DNA of 64,000 nucleotides from Dechloromonas sp. (GCA_028687035.1 JAQUAX010000014.1:1-64000), one strand, 5' to 3'. Numbered from the stretch's first letter, positions 17,693 to 27,594 are shown. Notes: a model not told the origin generated them from the letters alone. A program made the numbers and translations.

Positions 17693-18688
17693 TTACTTCA
17701 GCATGTCGGCGACGGCGGCGCGCTCGTCTTCCAGTTCCTTCAGGGTGATCGCGATCTTGCCCTTGGAGTATTCGTCGATCTCCAGGCCCTTGATCAGCGT
17801 GAAGGTGCCGTTCTTGCACTCGCACGGCAGGCCGAAGACCAGGCCTTCCGGGATGCCGTAGCCGTTGTCGGCCGGGGCCGGGATACCCATCGTGACCCAT
17901 TCGGTCGAGCCCAGGTGCCAGTCGCGGATGTGGTCGATCGCGGCGTTGGCGGCGGAGGCGGCGGACGACAGGCCGCGGGCGTCGATGATCGCGGCGCCGC
18001 GCTTGCCGACGGTCGGCAGGAAGACGTCGTTGTTCCAGGCGGCGTCATTGATCAGGGCCTTGACGTTGTCGCCGTTGGAGGTCACGAAGCGGTAGTCGGC
18101 GTACATCGACGGGGAGTGGTTGCCCCAGACGACCAGCTGCTTCAGCGAGGAGACCGGGCGGCCGGACTTCTGGGCCAGCTGGGTCAGCGCGCGGTTGTGG
18201 TCGAGACGCAGCATGCCGTGGTAGTTGTTCGGGTTGGTACGGCCAACCTTGATCGCGGCCGAGCGGGCGATGTAGGCGTTGGTGTTGCACGGGTTGCCGA
18301 CGACCAGGACCTTGACGTCTTCCTTGGCGTTCTCGGCGATGGCCTTGCCCTGGACCGTGAAGATCGCGCCGTTGGCGGTCAGCAGGTCGGCGCGCTCCAT
18401 GCCGGGGCCGCGCGGACGGGCGCCGACCAGCAGGCAGACGTCGGCATCCTTGAAGGCGACGTTCGGATCATCGGTGGCGACCATGCCGGCGAGCAGCGGG
18501 AAGGCGCAGTCGTCGAGCTCCATCATGACGCCCTGGACGGCCTTCTGGGCCTGCGGCAGGTCGAGCAGTTGCAGAATGACCGGCTGGTCCTTGCCGAGCA
18601 TTTCGCCCGAGGCAATGCGGAACAGCAGGCTATAACCGATCTGGCCGGCGGCGCCGGTCACGGCAACGCGCATGGGGGCTTTGGACAT
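17693..18688 (-). CDS. mdh: Malate dehydrogenase (NAD-dependent)
   Basis: The 331-residue enzyme interconverts malate and oxaloacetate in the TCA cycle. It has the NAD-binding [16 protein letters not shown], the substrate loop [15 protein letters not shown], and the active-site region [16 protein letters not shown] with the later catalytic His in [13 protein letters not shown]. Sequence type is the cytosolic-like MalDH common in betaproteobacteria. ATG 18688 has an AGGAG box. It is divergent from the gntR gene with a palindromic operator between, and is followed by a strong terminator. Confidence 0.95.
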   Translation of the reverse strand: MSKAPMRVAVTGAAGQIGYSLLFRIASGEMLGKDQPVILQLLDLPQAQKAVQGVMMELDDCAFPLLAGMVATDDPNVAFKDADVCLLVGARPRGPGMERADLLTANGAIFTVQGKAIAENAKEDVKVLVVGNPCNTNAYIARSAAIKVGRTNPNNYHGMLRLDHNRALTQLAQKSGRPVSSLKQLVVWGNHSPSMYADYRFVTSNGDNVKALINDAAWNNDVFLPTVGKRGAAIIDARGLSSAASAANAAIDHIRDWHLGSTEWVTMGIPAPADNGYGIPEGLVFGLPCECKNGTFTLIKGLEIDEYSKGKIAITLKELEDERAAVADMLK

Positions 18689-18827
18689 GTATCGCTCCTG
18701 TATTTAAACAGCGTGGTTGAAATTGTGTTCTGGCTCGACGGCGGCCGATGTTGCTACCTTGCGGGAAGGGCCGGCACGAGAGACTCGCGATGTTAGAAGT
18801 TCGGCGGAGGACTGTCAAATCGTCATC

Positions 18828-18843
18828 TGTCTTATATAAGACA
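18828..18843. promoter_or_regulatory. 16-bp perfect palindromic operator between mdh and gntR
   Basis: TGTCTTATATAAGACA is a perfect palindrome located 28 bases before the gntR start and 140 bases before the mdh start. AT-rich centres with GTC/GAC ends are typical of GntR/HutC-family operators. The adjacent divergent regulator is the likely binder. No second copy was seen upstream of sdhC, gltA or sucA. Confidence 0.65.
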
Positions 18844-18870
18844 ACTTTTCGTGGACTCAAGGCATGAAAT

Positions 18871-19644
18871 ATGCTGAAATCTGCGCCCATGACTCGTGAT
18901 GCTTCCCGTTCGGCCGCCCGCGCGGCTTCGCCGACCTTCAGCCCGCTCTATCGGCAGATCAAGGATTTTCTGATCCGCAGTCTGCAGGAGGGGGAGTGGG
19001 GTCCCGGCGATGCCATTCCCAGCGAAGGCGAACTGGCGGCGCGCTTCAATGTCAGCCAGGGCACCGTCCGCAAGGCGATCGACGAGATGGCGGCCGAAAA
19101 CCTGCTGGTCCGCCGGCAGGGCAAGGGAACCTTCGTCGCGTCGCACAACGACCCCCGCTCCTTCTACCGCTTCCTGCGCCTCGTTCCCGACGACGGCGTC
19201 GCCCGCCAGGCAGACAGCGACCCCTTCTCCTGCGAGGTCATTCCGGCCTCGGCCGAAGTGGCGCGCGTGCTCGGCCTGGCCGAGGGGGAGTCGGTGGTTC
19301 ATGTCCAGCGCCTGCTGCGTTTCGACGGCGAACCCGTGGTTTACGACCGGATCTACCTGGCCGGCGACCTGTTCTCCGGCCTGACGCTCGAAGCCCTGCG
19401 GGCCGGCGGGCGGTCGCTGTACAGCCAGTTCGAGAGCGAGTACGGCGTGCGCATGATCCACGCCGAGGAGCACCTGCGGGCGGTGGCTGCCGATCCGCGC
19501 AGCGCCGGCCTGCTCGGCGTCGCTGCCGGCGACCCGCTGCTGCTGGTCGAGCGGACGGCTTATACCTATGGAAACAAACCGGTCGAGTGGCGTTGCGGAC
19601 TGTATTGCACGCGTCGTCATTACTACCGGAACGATCTGGGTTGA
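18871..19644 (+). CDS. GntR-family (HutC/UTRA subfamily) transcriptional regulator
   Basis: The 257-residue protein has an N-terminal winged helix-turn-helix (SPLYRQIKDFLIRSL, IPSEGELAARFNVSQGTVRK) and a C-terminal UTRA effector domain (ACEV-type start at FSCEVIPASAEVARVLGL, ending in ERTAYTYGNKPVEWRC). The effector is typically a small metabolite; its position between mdh and sdhC suggests a TCA intermediate or related acid. AAGG at 18859 sets the start at ATG 18871. It probably autoregulates through the palindrome at 18828-18843. Confidence 0.88.
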   Translation: MLKSAPMTRDASRSAARAASPTFSPLYRQIKDFLIRSLQEGEWGPGDAIPSEGELAARFNVSQGTVRKAIDEMAAENLLVRRQGKGTFVASHNDPRSFYRFLRLVPDDGVARQADSDPFSCEVIPASAEVARVLGLAEGESVVHVQRLLRFDGEPVVYDRIYLAGDLFSGLTLEALRAGGRSLYSQFESEYGVRMIHAEEHLRAVAADPRSAGLLGVAAGDPLLLVERTAYTYGNKPVEWRCGLYCTRRHYYRNDLG

Positions 19645-19702
19645 GAGACTTCGGGGTGCCCCGGAAGCGCCCATGCTGGCGCCTTCGGGGTGGTTTTGAA
19701 TG

Positions 19703-19708
19703 TATAAT
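19703..19708 (+). promoter_or_regulatory. Candidate -10 box of the sdhCDAB promoter
   Basis: A consensus TATAAT lies 62 bases upstream of the sdhC start, in the 126-base gap after gntR. No convincing -35 hexamer is visible at the right spacing, so an activator may be needed. Inferred by eye. Confidence 0.35.
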
Positions 19709-19770
19709 TACGGTTCTTTTCAAACCACGTACAAGCGGATAACCGCATCTTTACGCGAGGGATGACGTTC

Positions 19771-20157
19771 ATGGCAGAAATGACCATCAAGAAACGTCCA
19801 AAAAACTTGGACTTGTTCTCCATTAGGTTGCCGTTGCCGGGCAAGGTATCGATTCTGCATCGCGTCAGCGGTGTGGGTCTGTTCCTGTGTCTGCCGGTGA
19901 TCCTCTGGCTCTTCGGCGCCAGCTTGGGTTCCCCTGAAAGCTTCGCCACCTACAAGTCGGTCGCCGGCCTGCTGCCGGTCAAGGTCATTCTGGCCGGCCT
20001 GCTGTGGGCGTTCGTGCATCACTTCTGCGCCGGCATCCGCTTCCTGCTGCTCGACCTGCATGTCGGCATCGAGAAGGAAGCTGCCCGCAAGTCCGCGGGT
20101 GTCGTGTTCGCCGTCAGCATTCCGCTGACCCTGGTCCTGTGGGGGGTTCTGCTGTGA
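19771..20157 (+). CDS. sdhC: Succinate dehydrogenase cytochrome b556 subunit
   Basis: The 128-residue membrane subunit anchors SdhAB and helps bind heme b and ubiquinone. It has three hydrophobic helices, the SILHRVSGVG motif (Ser27/Arg31 quinone-site region by E. coli numbering) and the heme ligand H84 in FVHHFCAGIR. The residue equivalent to E. coli H91, which contacts a heme propionate, is F91 here. ATG 19771 was chosen because GAGG lies about ten bases upstream; an ATG at 19762 would be too close to it. It overlaps sdhD by four bases. Confidence 0.93.
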   Translation: MAEMTIKKRPKNLDLFSIRLPLPGKVSILHRVSGVGLFLCLPVILWLFGASLGSPESFATYKSVAGLLPVKVILAGLLWAFVHHFCAGIRFLLLDLHVGIEKEAARKSAGVVFAVSIPLTLVLWGVLL

Positions 20158-20501
20158 TCAACCGTATCGTTGTAGGTGCACATTACGGCCTCAAGGACTG
20201 GATCGCCCAGCGTGCCACGGCCGTCATCATGGCCGTCTATTCGGTGCTGATCGCCGCCGTGCTGCTGGTCGTCCGTCCGTCGACCTTCGAAGCCTGGCAA
20301 GGCATCTTCGCCAACGGCGTCATCAAGTTCCTGACCTTCCTGTTCTTCGTCAGCCTGTTCTACCACGCCTGGATCGGCGTGCGTGACATCTGGATGGACT
20401 ACGTCAAGCCGACGGGCATCCGTCTGACCCTGCACGTGCTGACCATTACCGCGCTGGTGGGCTACACCGCGTGGGCTGCTGCGATTCTCTGGAGGCTGTA
20501 A
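20154..20501 (+). CDS. sdhD: Succinate dehydrogenase hydrophobic membrane anchor subunit
   Basis: The 115-residue protein has three transmembrane helices and the conserved YHAWIGVRDIWMDYVKP segment that carries the heme-ligand His and quinone-site Asp-Tyr of the family. It starts at a GTG overlapping the sdhC stop (GTGA), implying translational coupling. SdhC and SdhD form the membrane domain that passes electrons from the SdhB iron-sulfur clusters to ubiquinone. Confidence 0.92.
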   Translation: MINRIVVGAHYGLKDWIAQRATAVIMAVYSVLIAAVLLVVRPSTFEAWQGIFANGVIKFLTFLFFVSLFYHAWIGVRDIWMDYVKPTGIRLTLHVLTITALVGYTAWAAAILWRL

Positions 20502-20503
20502 GC

Positions 20504-22288
20504 GTGAGTATTCCCGTTCTGAAATTCGATGCGGTCATCGTCGGTGCCGGCGGCGCCGGTCTGCGTTCCGCGATCCAGTTGTCCGAAGCCGGCCTGAAGA
20601 CGGCCGTGCTGTCCAAGGTCTTCCCGACCCGTTCCCATACCGTTGCCGCCCAGGGCGGCGTCGCCGCGTCCCTCGGCAACTCCGAGGAAGACCACTGGCA
20701 CTGGCACATGTACGATACCGTCAAGGGTTCCGACTGGCTCGGCGACCAGGACGCGATCGAGTTCATGGTGCGCAAGGCCAACGAGTGCGTCGTCGAGCTC
20801 GAGCACTACGGCATGCCTTTCGACCGGACCGACAACGGCAAGATCTACCAGCGTCCGTTCGGCGGCCACATGTCCAACTTCGGCGAAAAGCCGGTGCGCC
20901 GCTCCTGCGCCGCCGCCGACCGCACCGGTCACGCGATGCTGCACGCGATGTACCAGCGCAACGTCAAGGCCAACACCCAGTTCTTCGTCGAATGGATGGC
21001 GCTGGACCTGATCCGCGACAGCGAAGGTCACGTGCTCGGCGTCACCGCGATGGAAATGGAAACCGGCCAGGTCGTGATCTTCCACACCCGTGCCACCATT
21101 TTCGCGACCGGCGGTGCCGGCCGTATCTTCTACTCGTCCACCAACGCCTTCATCAACACCGGTGACGGCCTGGGCATGGCGGCGCGTGCCGGCATCCCGC
21201 TGGAAGACATGGAGTTCTGGCAGTTCCACCCGACCGGCGTCGCCGGTGCCGGCGTGCTGATCACCGAAGGCGTCCGCGGCGAAGGCGGCATCCTGCGCAA
21301 TGCCAACAAGGAACGCTTCATGGAGCGCTACGCGCCGAACGCCAAGGATCTGGCGTCGCGCGACGTGGTTTCCCGCGCCATGACGACCGAAATCAACGAA
21401 GGCCGCGGCTGTGGCGTCAACAAGGACTACGTCCTGCTCGACATCACCCACCTCGACCCGAACACCATCATGAAGCGCCTGCCGGGCATCCGCGAAATCG
21501 GCCTGCAGTTCGCCGGTGTCGACTGCATCAAGGAGCCGCTGCCGGTCGTCCCGACCTGTCACTACCAGATGGGCGGTATCCCGACGCATTACTCCGGTCG
21601 TGTCGTCACGCCGCAGAACGGCGATCCCAACACCATCGTCCCGGGCTTCTATGCTGCCGGCGAATGCGCCTGCGCGTCGGTGCACGGTGCGAACCGCCTG
21701 GGTACCAACTCGCTGCTCGACCTGCTGGTCTTCGGCAAGTCGGCCGGTGACTCCGCTGTCGAGGATCTGAAGGCTGGCAAGGCGCACCGCGAACTGCCGA
21801 AGGATGCTGCCGAGAAGTCCCTGGCCCGCATCGCCGCGCTCGACAACCGCAAGGGCGGTGCCAACGTGCACGAAACCCGTCTGGCCATGCAGCGCACGAT
21901 GCAGAACCACGCCGGCGTCTTCCGCTTCGGCGACCTGCTGAAGAGCGGCGTCGAAAAGATCCTGGAAGTCGAGAAGGCCGCCCGCCAGCTCGAGATCAAG
22001 GACAAGTCGATGGCCTGGAACACGGCCCGTACCGAAGCGCTCGAGATGGAAAACCTGATCGAAGTCGCCAAGGCCACGATGATTTCCGCCGAGGCCCGCA
22101 AGGAGTCGCGCGGCGCCCACGTCCGCGACGACGCGCCGGATACCCCGGAATTCCCGAACGGCCGCAACGATGCCGAGTGGCTGAAGCACACGCTGTTCAA
22201 CCCGGCTGACAACACGATCAGCTACAAGCCGGTGAACATGCAGCCGCTGTCCGTCGAAACCATCGCGCTGAAGACGCGCTCGTACTAA
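20504..22288 (+). CDS. sdhA: Succinate dehydrogenase flavoprotein subunit
   Basis: The 594-residue subunit oxidises succinate to fumarate with covalently bound FAD. It has the dinucleotide-binding VIVGAGGAGLRSAIQLSEAG, the FAD-attachment histidine in TRSHTVAAQGG, and the substrate region HPTGVAGAGVLITEGVRGEGG with the family's active-site Arg/His residues downstream (PTCHYQMGGIPTHYSG). The start is a GTG at 20504, two bases after the sdhD stop, with GGAGG at 20491 placed correctly. Full length for the family. Confidence 0.95.
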   Translation: MSIPVLKFDAVIVGAGGAGLRSAIQLSEAGLKTAVLSKVFPTRSHTVAAQGGVAASLGNSEEDHWHWHMYDTVKGSDWLGDQDAIEFMVRKANECVVELEHYGMPFDRTDNGKIYQRPFGGHMSNFGEKPVRRSCAAADRTGHAMLHAMYQRNVKANTQFFVEWMALDLIRDSEGHVLGVTAMEMETGQVVIFHTRATIFATGGAGRIFYSSTNAFINTGDGLGMAARAGIPLEDMEFWQFHPTGVAGAGVLITEGVRGEGGILRNANKERFMERYAPNAKDLASRDVVSRAMTTEINEGRGCGVNKDYVLLDITHLDPNTIMKRLPGIREIGLQFAGVDCIKEPLPVVPTCHYQMGGIPTHYSGRVVTPQNGDPNTIVPGFYAAGECACASVHGANRLGTNSLLDLLVFGKSAGDSAVEDLKAGKAHRELPKDAAEKSLARIAALDNRKGGANVHETRLAMQRTMQNHAGVFRFGDLLKSGVEKILEVEKAARQLEIKDKSMAWNTARTEALEMENLIEVAKATMISAEARKESRGAHVRDDAPDTPEFPNGRNDAEWLKHTLFNPADNTISYKPVNMQPLSVETIALKTRSY

Positions 22289-22300
22289 TCGGAGAACAAG

Positions 22301-23011
22301 ATGACCAAACGTACGGTTCAATTCAGCATCTACCGCTACGATCCGGACAAGGACGACGCGCCCTACATGCAGGACATCTCGGTCGAACTCGAACCGACCG
22401 ACCGCAAGCTGCTCGATGCGCTGACCAAGCTGAAGGCGAAGGACGACACGCTGTCCTACCGCCGTTCCTGCCGTGAAGGCGTCTGCGGTTCCGACGCGAT
22501 GAACATCAACGGCAAGAACGGTCTGGCCTGCCTGACCGACATCGACGAGCTGAAGCAGCCGATCGTGCTGCGTCCGCTGCCGGGCCTGCCGGTCATTCGC
22601 GACCTGATCGTCGACATGACTCAGTTCTTCAAGCAGTACCACTCGATCAAGCCCTACCTGATCAACAACGATCCGGCGCCGGAGCGCGAGCGCCTGCAGT
22701 CGCCGGAAGACCGCGAGGAACTGAACGGTCTGTACGAATGCATCCTGTGTGCCTGCTGCTCGACGTCCTGCCCGTCGTTCTGGTGGAACCCGGACAAGTT
22801 CGTCGGCCCGGCCGGCCTGCTGGCGGCCTACCGCTTCATCGCCGACACCCGCGACCAGGCGACCAACGAGCGCCTCGACAACCTCGAGGACCCGTACCGT
22901 CTGTTCCGTTGCCATACCATCATGAACTGTGTTGACGTGTGCCCGAAGGGTCTGAACCCGACCAAGGCCATCGGCAAGATCAAGGACATGATGGTCCGTC
23001 GCGCCGTCTGA
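22301..23011 (+). CDS. sdhB: Succinate dehydrogenase iron-sulfur subunit
   Basis: The 236-residue subunit carries three clusters between FAD and quinone: the [2Fe-2S] ligands in CREGVCGSDAMNINGKNGLAC, and the [4Fe-4S] and [3Fe-4S] ligands in CILCACCSTSCPSFWW and CHTIMNCVDVCPKGL. Twelve bases separate it from sdhA with a GGAGAACAAG ribosome site. Its stop overlaps the sdhE start (TGATG). Confidence 0.95.
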   Translation: MTKRTVQFSIYRYDPDKDDAPYMQDISVELEPTDRKLLDALTKLKAKDDTLSYRRSCREGVCGSDAMNINGKNGLACLTDIDELKQPIVLRPLPGLPVIRDLIVDMTQFFKQYHSIKPYLINNDPAPERERLQSPEDREELNGLYECILCACCSTSCPSFWWNPDKFVGPAGLLAAYRFIADTRDQATNERLDNLEDPYRLFRCHTIMNCVDVCPKGLNPTKAIGKIKDMMVRRAV

Positions 23012-23253
23012 TGGAAAGAGCCGATTACGAACGCCTGCGCTGGCGGTGCATCCGCCGCGCACTGCTCGAACTCGACATCACGCTGACGCGTTTTCTCGAT
23101 GACGGGTTCGACCAGCTGAACGACGAGCAGCAGCAGGCGTTCGCAGAGCTCGCGGACATGGAGGATTACGACCTCTGGGACTTGCTGACCGGCAAGGCGG
23201 AGTGTACGGATCCCCGGTTCGCGCCCATCGTGGCGCTGCTTCGTAAGAGTTGA
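23011..23253 (+). CDS. sdhE: SdhE FAD assembly factor
   Basis: The 80-residue helical protein belongs to the SdhE/YgfY family, which promotes covalent flavinylation of SdhA. The family motif RGxxE appears as RALLE in CIRRALLELDITL, so the glycine important in E. coli SdhE is alanine here; the rest (LTRFLDDGFDQL, DLWDLLTGK) is typical. The ATG overlaps the sdhB stop by one base, so it is the last gene of the coupled sdh operon. Confidence 0.88.
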   Translation: MERADYERLRWRCIRRALLELDITLTRFLDDGFDQLNDEQQQAFAELADMEDYDLWDLLTGKAECTDPRFAPIVALLRKS

Positions 23254-23328
23254 GTAAGGTTGGCGCACTACGCTTGTAACGTTGACCGCTTTTTTGGCAG
23301 TGCAGTGATAACCAATAGGGAATAAACC

Positions 23329-24627
23329 ATGACGACCGAACGCAAGGCAACTTTGAATATCGATGGACAGGCTCCCGTCGATTTCCCGATCATGTCCCCG
23401 ACGCACGGCAACGACTGCGTCGATATCCGTACGCTGGGTGGCAAGACCGGTCTGTTTACCTACGACTCCGGTTTCCTCTCCACCGCCAGCTGCAAGTCCA
23501 AGATCACCTACATCGACGGCGACAAGGGCGAGCTGCTGTACCGCGGCTACCCGATCGAACAGCTGGCCGATAACTGCAACTTCCTGGAAGTCACCTACCT
23601 GCTGAAGAATGGCGAACTGCCGAATGCCCAGCAGAAAGTCGATTTCGAAAACACCATCAAGAAGCACACGATGGTGCATGAGCAACTGTCCAAGTTCTAC
23701 TCCGGCTTCCGCCGCGATGCCCACCCGATGGCCGTGATGACCGGCGTCGTCGGCGCGCTGTCCGCGTTCTACCACGACGCGATGGACTTCTCGGATGCCG
23801 AGCACCGCAACGTCAGCTTCAACCGCCTGGTCGCCAAGATGCCGACTATCGTGGCGATGGCGTACAAGTACAACACCGGCATGCCGTTCATGTATCCGGA
23901 CAACGAACTGGACTACACCGCCAACTTCATGCGCATGATGTTCGGCAACCCGTGCGAGAAGTACGTGCCGAACCCGGTGCTGGTCAACGCGCTGGATACC
24001 ATCTTCACGCTGCACGCCGACCACGAACAGAACGCATCGACCTCGACCGTCCGCCTGGCCGGTTCGTCGGGCGCCAACCCGTTCGCCTGTATCGCCGCCG
24101 GCATCGCCTGCCTGTGGGGCCCGGCGCACGGTGGTGCGAACGAGGCCTGCCTGAACATGCTGGAAGAAATCGGCGACGTGTCCCGCGTCGGCGAATACAT
24201 CAAGCGTGCCAAGGACAAGAAGGATTCCTTCAAGCTGATGGGCTTCGGTCACCGCGTCTACAAGAACTTCGACCCGCGCGCCAAGCTGATGCGCAAGGTC
24301 TGCGGCGACGTGCTGAACGAACTGGGCCTGCAGAACGACCGCCTGTTCAAGCTGGCGATGGAACTGGAAAAGATCGCTCTGGAAGATCCGTACTTCGTCG
24401 AGAAGAAGCTGTACCCGAACGTCGACTTCTACTCCGGTATCGTCCAGAAGGCGATCGGCATCCCGACCGAAATGTTCACCTGCATCTTCGCGCTGGCCCG
24501 CACGGTCGGCTGGATGACGCAGTGGGAAGAAATGATCACCGATCCGGAATACAAGATCGGTCGTCCGCGTCAGCTGTACATCGGCGCCGCCAAGCGCGAC
24601 GTTGTACCGCTTGCTCAGCGCGGCTAA
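23329..24627 (+). CDS. gltA: Citrate synthase (type II, hexameric-type)
   Basis: The 432-residue enzyme condenses oxaloacetate and acetyl-CoA. Catalytic residues are visible in [10 protein letters not shown] (His), [14 protein letters not shown] (His) and [15 protein letters not shown] (Asp). The N-terminal beta-rich extension and length fit the NADH-sensitive type II enzyme of Gram-negative bacteria. A possible promoter (TTGACC at 23282, TGATAA at 23306) lies in the 75-base gap after sdhE. The gene ends in a strong terminator. Confidence 0.95.
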   Translation: MTTERKATLNIDGQAPVDFPIMSPTHGNDCVDIRTLGGKTGLFTYDSGFLSTASCKSKITYIDGDKGELLYRGYPIEQLADNCNFLEVTYLLKNGELPNAQQKVDFENTIKKHTMVHEQLSKFYSGFRRDAHPMAVMTGVVGALSAFYHDAMDFSDAEHRNVSFNRLVAKMPTIVAMAYKYNTGMPFMYPDNELDYTANFMRMMFGNPCEKYVPNPVLVNALDTIFTLHADHEQNASTSTVRLAGSSGANPFACIAAGIACLWGPAHGGANEACLNMLEEIGDVSRVGEYIKRAKDKKDSFKLMGFGHRVYKNFDPRAKLMRKVCGDVLNELGLQNDRLFKLAMELEKIALEDPYFVEKKLYPNVDFYSGIVQKAIGIPTEMFTCIFALARTVGWMTQWEEMITDPEYKIGRPRQLYIGAAKRDVVPLAQRG

Positions 24628-24635
24628 GTTCAAAG

Positions 24636-24661
24636 AGGCGGCCGCGTGGCCGCCTTTTTTT
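24636..24661 (+). terminator. Rho-independent terminator of gltA
   Basis: AGGCGGCC (24636-24643) pairs with GGCCGCCT (24648-24655) around a GCGT loop, followed by a run of Ts to 24661. It separates gltA from sucA, so sucAB-lpdA may need its own promoter or readthrough. Confidence 0.9.
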
Positions 24662-24729
24662 ACTTGCGCAGGTGCAAGGCCTGAAACCCGCAGTCAAAAT
24701 ACAAAGACAACACCCATAAGGGGATGCCT

Positions 24730-27570
24730 ATGACCACGATGAATCAACTGTTCGACAGCACGATGTACTTTGGTGGCAACGCGCCTTTCGTCGAAGAGCT
24801 GTACGAAAATTATCTTAACGACCCGACCTCGGTGCCCGCGGAATGGCGTGAATATTTCGACCGCCTGGCCCAGATGCCTGGCTATGTCGCGCGCGACGTC
24901 GCCCACGCCCCGGTCATCGCGGCCTTCGCCGAACTGGCCAAGGACGGCGGCTTCCGCCCGACCGCGCCGGCCTCGTCGGCCACCGAGCACAAGAAGCAGT
25001 CGGCGGTCGGCCAGCTGGTCACCGCCTACCGTTCGCTCGGCACCCGCTGGGCCGACCTCGATCCGCTGAAGCGCCTGCCGCGTCCGCAGATCGCCGAACT
25101 CGAGCCGTCCTTCTACGGCTTTACCGATGCCGACCTGAACCAGACCTTCAGCGTCGGTTCCCTGAAGGGCCTGCCGGAAACCGCCCAGCTCGGCCAGATT
25201 CTCGAAACGCTGAAGCAGACCTACTGCGGCACGATCGGCGTCGAGTACATGTACATGACGGATTACAACGAGAAGCGCTGGCTGCAGGAGCGCCTCGAAA
25301 GCATCCGTTCGCGTCCGTCCTACTCCGCCGACCAGAAAAAGCGCATTCTCGAGCGGTTGACCGCGGCCGAGACGCTGGAACGCTACCTGCACACCAAGTA
25401 CGTCGGCCAGAAGCGCTTCTCGCTCGAAGGCGGCGAATCGCTGATCGTGTCGATGGACGAGGCGATCCGCAGCGGCGGCAAGCTGGGCATCGACGAAGTC
25501 GTCATCGGCATGGCCCACCGCGGCCGCCTGAACGTGCTGGTCAACACGCTGGGCAAGGCCCCGTCGATGTTGTTCGCTGAATTCGAAGGCAAGAAGAAGA
25601 GCGATCTGTCGGCCGGCGACGTCAAGTACCACATGGGCTTCTCGTCCGACGTCTCGACCCCGGGCGGCGCCTGCCACCTGACGCTGGCCTTCAACCCGTC
25701 GCACCTCGAGATCGTCAACCCGGTCGTCGAAGGCTCGGTCTACGCGCGCCAGGTCCGGCGCGGCGCCGAAGGCAAGGCCAAGGTCCTGCCGGTGCTGATC
25801 CACGGCGACTCCGCGGTGGCCGGCCAGGGCGTCAACCAGGAAATGCTGAACTTCGCGCAGACCCGCGGCTACGGCACGGGCGGCACGCTGCACATCATCG
25901 TCAACAACCAGATCGGCTTCACGACCAGCGACCCGCGCGACTACCGCACCGGCCACTACTGCACCGACATCTTCAAGATGGTCGATGCGCCGATCTTCCA
26001 CGTCAATGGCGACGATCCGGAAGCCGTTGCGCTGGTCACCCAGCTCGCCATCGAGTATCGCCAGACCTACCAGAAGGATGTCGTCATCGACATCATCTGT
26101 TTCCGCAAGCTCGGCCACAACGAGCAGGACGAGCCGATGGTCACCCAGCCGCTGATGTACAAGATCGTCAGCAAGCACCCGGGTACCCGCAAGCTGTACG
26201 GCGACAAGCTGATCGCCGAAGGCGTGCTGCCGGCCGACGGTCCGGACCAGATGATCAAGGAATACCGCGAGCACCTGGACAAGGGCGAGCTGCTGTACAA
26301 CCCGGTGCTGGCCGGCTACAAGCATCCGAACACCATCGACTGGACGCCGTTCCTGACCAAGAACTACATCGAGACCTGCGACACCCGCGTGCCGACGGCC
26401 GAGCTGCAGCGTCTTGCCCAGCGTCTGACCACGCTGCCGGAAGGTTTTACGCTGCACTCCCGCGTCAAGAAGATCGTCGAGGACCGCGCCGCGATGGGCG
26501 AGGGCAAGCTGCCGGTCGACTGGGGCATGGCCGAGAATCTGGCCTACGCGTCGCTGCTGGTTTCCGGCTACGGCGTGCGCATTTCCGGCGAGGACGTCGG
26601 TCGCGGCACCTTCTTCCACCGGCATGCCGCCTTCCATGACCAGAACCGCGCGAACTGGGCCGAAGGCACGTACCACACGCTGAAGAACCTGCAGGAAAAG
26701 CAGGCCGGCTTCCAGTGTTTCGACTCGGTGCTGTCCGAAGAAGCCGTGCTCGCCTTCGACTACGGCTACGCCTCGGCCAACCCGTACGAGCTGGTCATCT
26801 GGGAAGGCCAGTTCGGTGACTTCGCGAACGGCGCCCAGGTCGTCATCGACCAGTTCATCGCGTCCGGCGAAGCCAAGTGGGGCCGCGCCTGCGGTCTGGT
26901 GATGCTGCTGCCGCACGGCTACGAAGGCCAGGGCCCGGAACACTCTTCCGCCCGCCTCGAACGCTACATGCAGGCCTGTGCCGAAATGAACATGGAAGTC
27001 TGCGTGCCAACCACCGCCGCCCAAGTCTTCCACATGCTGCGCCGCCAGGCGGTGCGCATGCAGCGCAAGCCGCTGATCGTGATGACGCCGAAGTCGCTGC
27101 TGCGCCACAAGGACGCCGCATCGTCGCTGGACGAGCTGGCCAACGGCGAGTTCAAGCGCGTCATCGGCGAAGTCGACGATCTGGACCCGAAGAAGGTCAA
27201 GCGCGTGATCCTGTGTTCCGGCAAGGTCTACTACGACCTGATCGCCGGTCGCCGCGAGCGCAAGATCGACGACATCGCGATCGTCCGTCTGGAACAGCTG
27301 TACCCGTTCCCGAAGGAGTCGCTTGAGGCCGAACTGGCCAAGTATCCGAAGGCCACCGAGATCGTCTGGGCCCAGGAAGAGCCGCGCAACCAGGGCGCCT
27401 GGTACTGGTTCGCGTCGCGTCATCACCTGGATACCCAGCTCGGCAGCAAGCAGAAGCTGCTGCTGGTGTCGCGCCCGGCATCGTCGTCGCCGGCGGTCGG
27501 TTACCTGGCCAAGCACAACGAGCAACAAAAGGCACTCGTCGAGTCCGCGCTGGGCAAGATCGAGTACTGA
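24730..27570 (+). CDS. sucA: 2-Oxoglutarate dehydrogenase E1 component
   Basis: The 946-residue thiamine-diphosphate enzyme decarboxylates 2-oxoglutarate and passes the succinyl group to SucB. Motifs include the N-terminal E2-binding segment (MNQLFDSTMYFGGNAPFVEE), GMAHRGRLNVLVN, HGDSAVAGQGVNQE and the TPP/Mg-binding VNNQIGFTTSDPRDYR region. ATG 24730 is preferred because AAGGGG (24718-24723) is six bases upstream; an ATG at 24724 abuts that box. It is 24 bases from sucB and in the same operon. Confidence 0.95.
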   Translation: MTTMNQLFDSTMYFGGNAPFVEELYENYLNDPTSVPAEWREYFDRLAQMPGYVARDVAHAPVIAAFAELAKDGGFRPTAPASSATEHKKQSAVGQLVTAYRSLGTRWADLDPLKRLPRPQIAELEPSFYGFTDADLNQTFSVGSLKGLPETAQLGQILETLKQTYCGTIGVEYMYMTDYNEKRWLQERLESIRSRPSYSADQKKRILERLTAAETLERYLHTKYVGQKRFSLEGGESLIVSMDEAIRSGGKLGIDEVVIGMAHRGRLNVLVNTLGKAPSMLFAEFEGKKKSDLSAGDVKYHMGFSSDVSTPGGACHLTLAFNPSHLEIVNPVVEGSVYARQVRRGAEGKAKVLPVLIHGDSAVAGQGVNQEMLNFAQTRGYGTGGTLHIIVNNQIGFTTSDPRDYRTGHYCTDIFKMVDAPIFHVNGDDPEAVALVTQLAIEYRQTYQKDVVIDIICFRKLGHNEQDEPMVTQPLMYKIVSKHPGTRKLYGDKLIAEGVLPADGPDQMIKEYREHLDKGELLYNPVLAGYKHPNTIDWTPFLTKNYIETCDTRVPTAELQRLAQRLTTLPEGFTLHSRVKKIVEDRAAMGEGKLPVDWGMAENLAYASLLVSGYGVRISGEDVGRGTFFHRHAAFHDQNRANWAEGTYHTLKNLQEKQAGFQCFDSVLSEEAVLAFDYGYASANPYELVIWEGQFGDFANGAQVVIDQFIASGEAKWGRACGLVMLLPHGYEGQGPEHSSARLERYMQACAEMNMEVCVPTTAAQVFHMLRRQAVRMQRKPLIVMTPKSLLRHKDAASSLDELANGEFKRVIGEVDDLDPKKVKRVILCSGKVYYDLIAGRRERKIDDIAIVRLEQLYPFPKESLEAELAKYPKATEIVWAQEEPRNQGAWYWFASRHHLDTQLGSKQKLLLVSRPASSSPAVGYLAKHNEQQKALVESALGKIEY

Positions 27571-27594
27571 TAACTAAAGCAGAGTGGAGTCACC

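Noticed and set aside
24694-27528. Long minus-strand frame opposite sucA
   Set aside because: Antisense to a conserved TCA-cycle gene, with composition typical of a GC-rich shadow frame.
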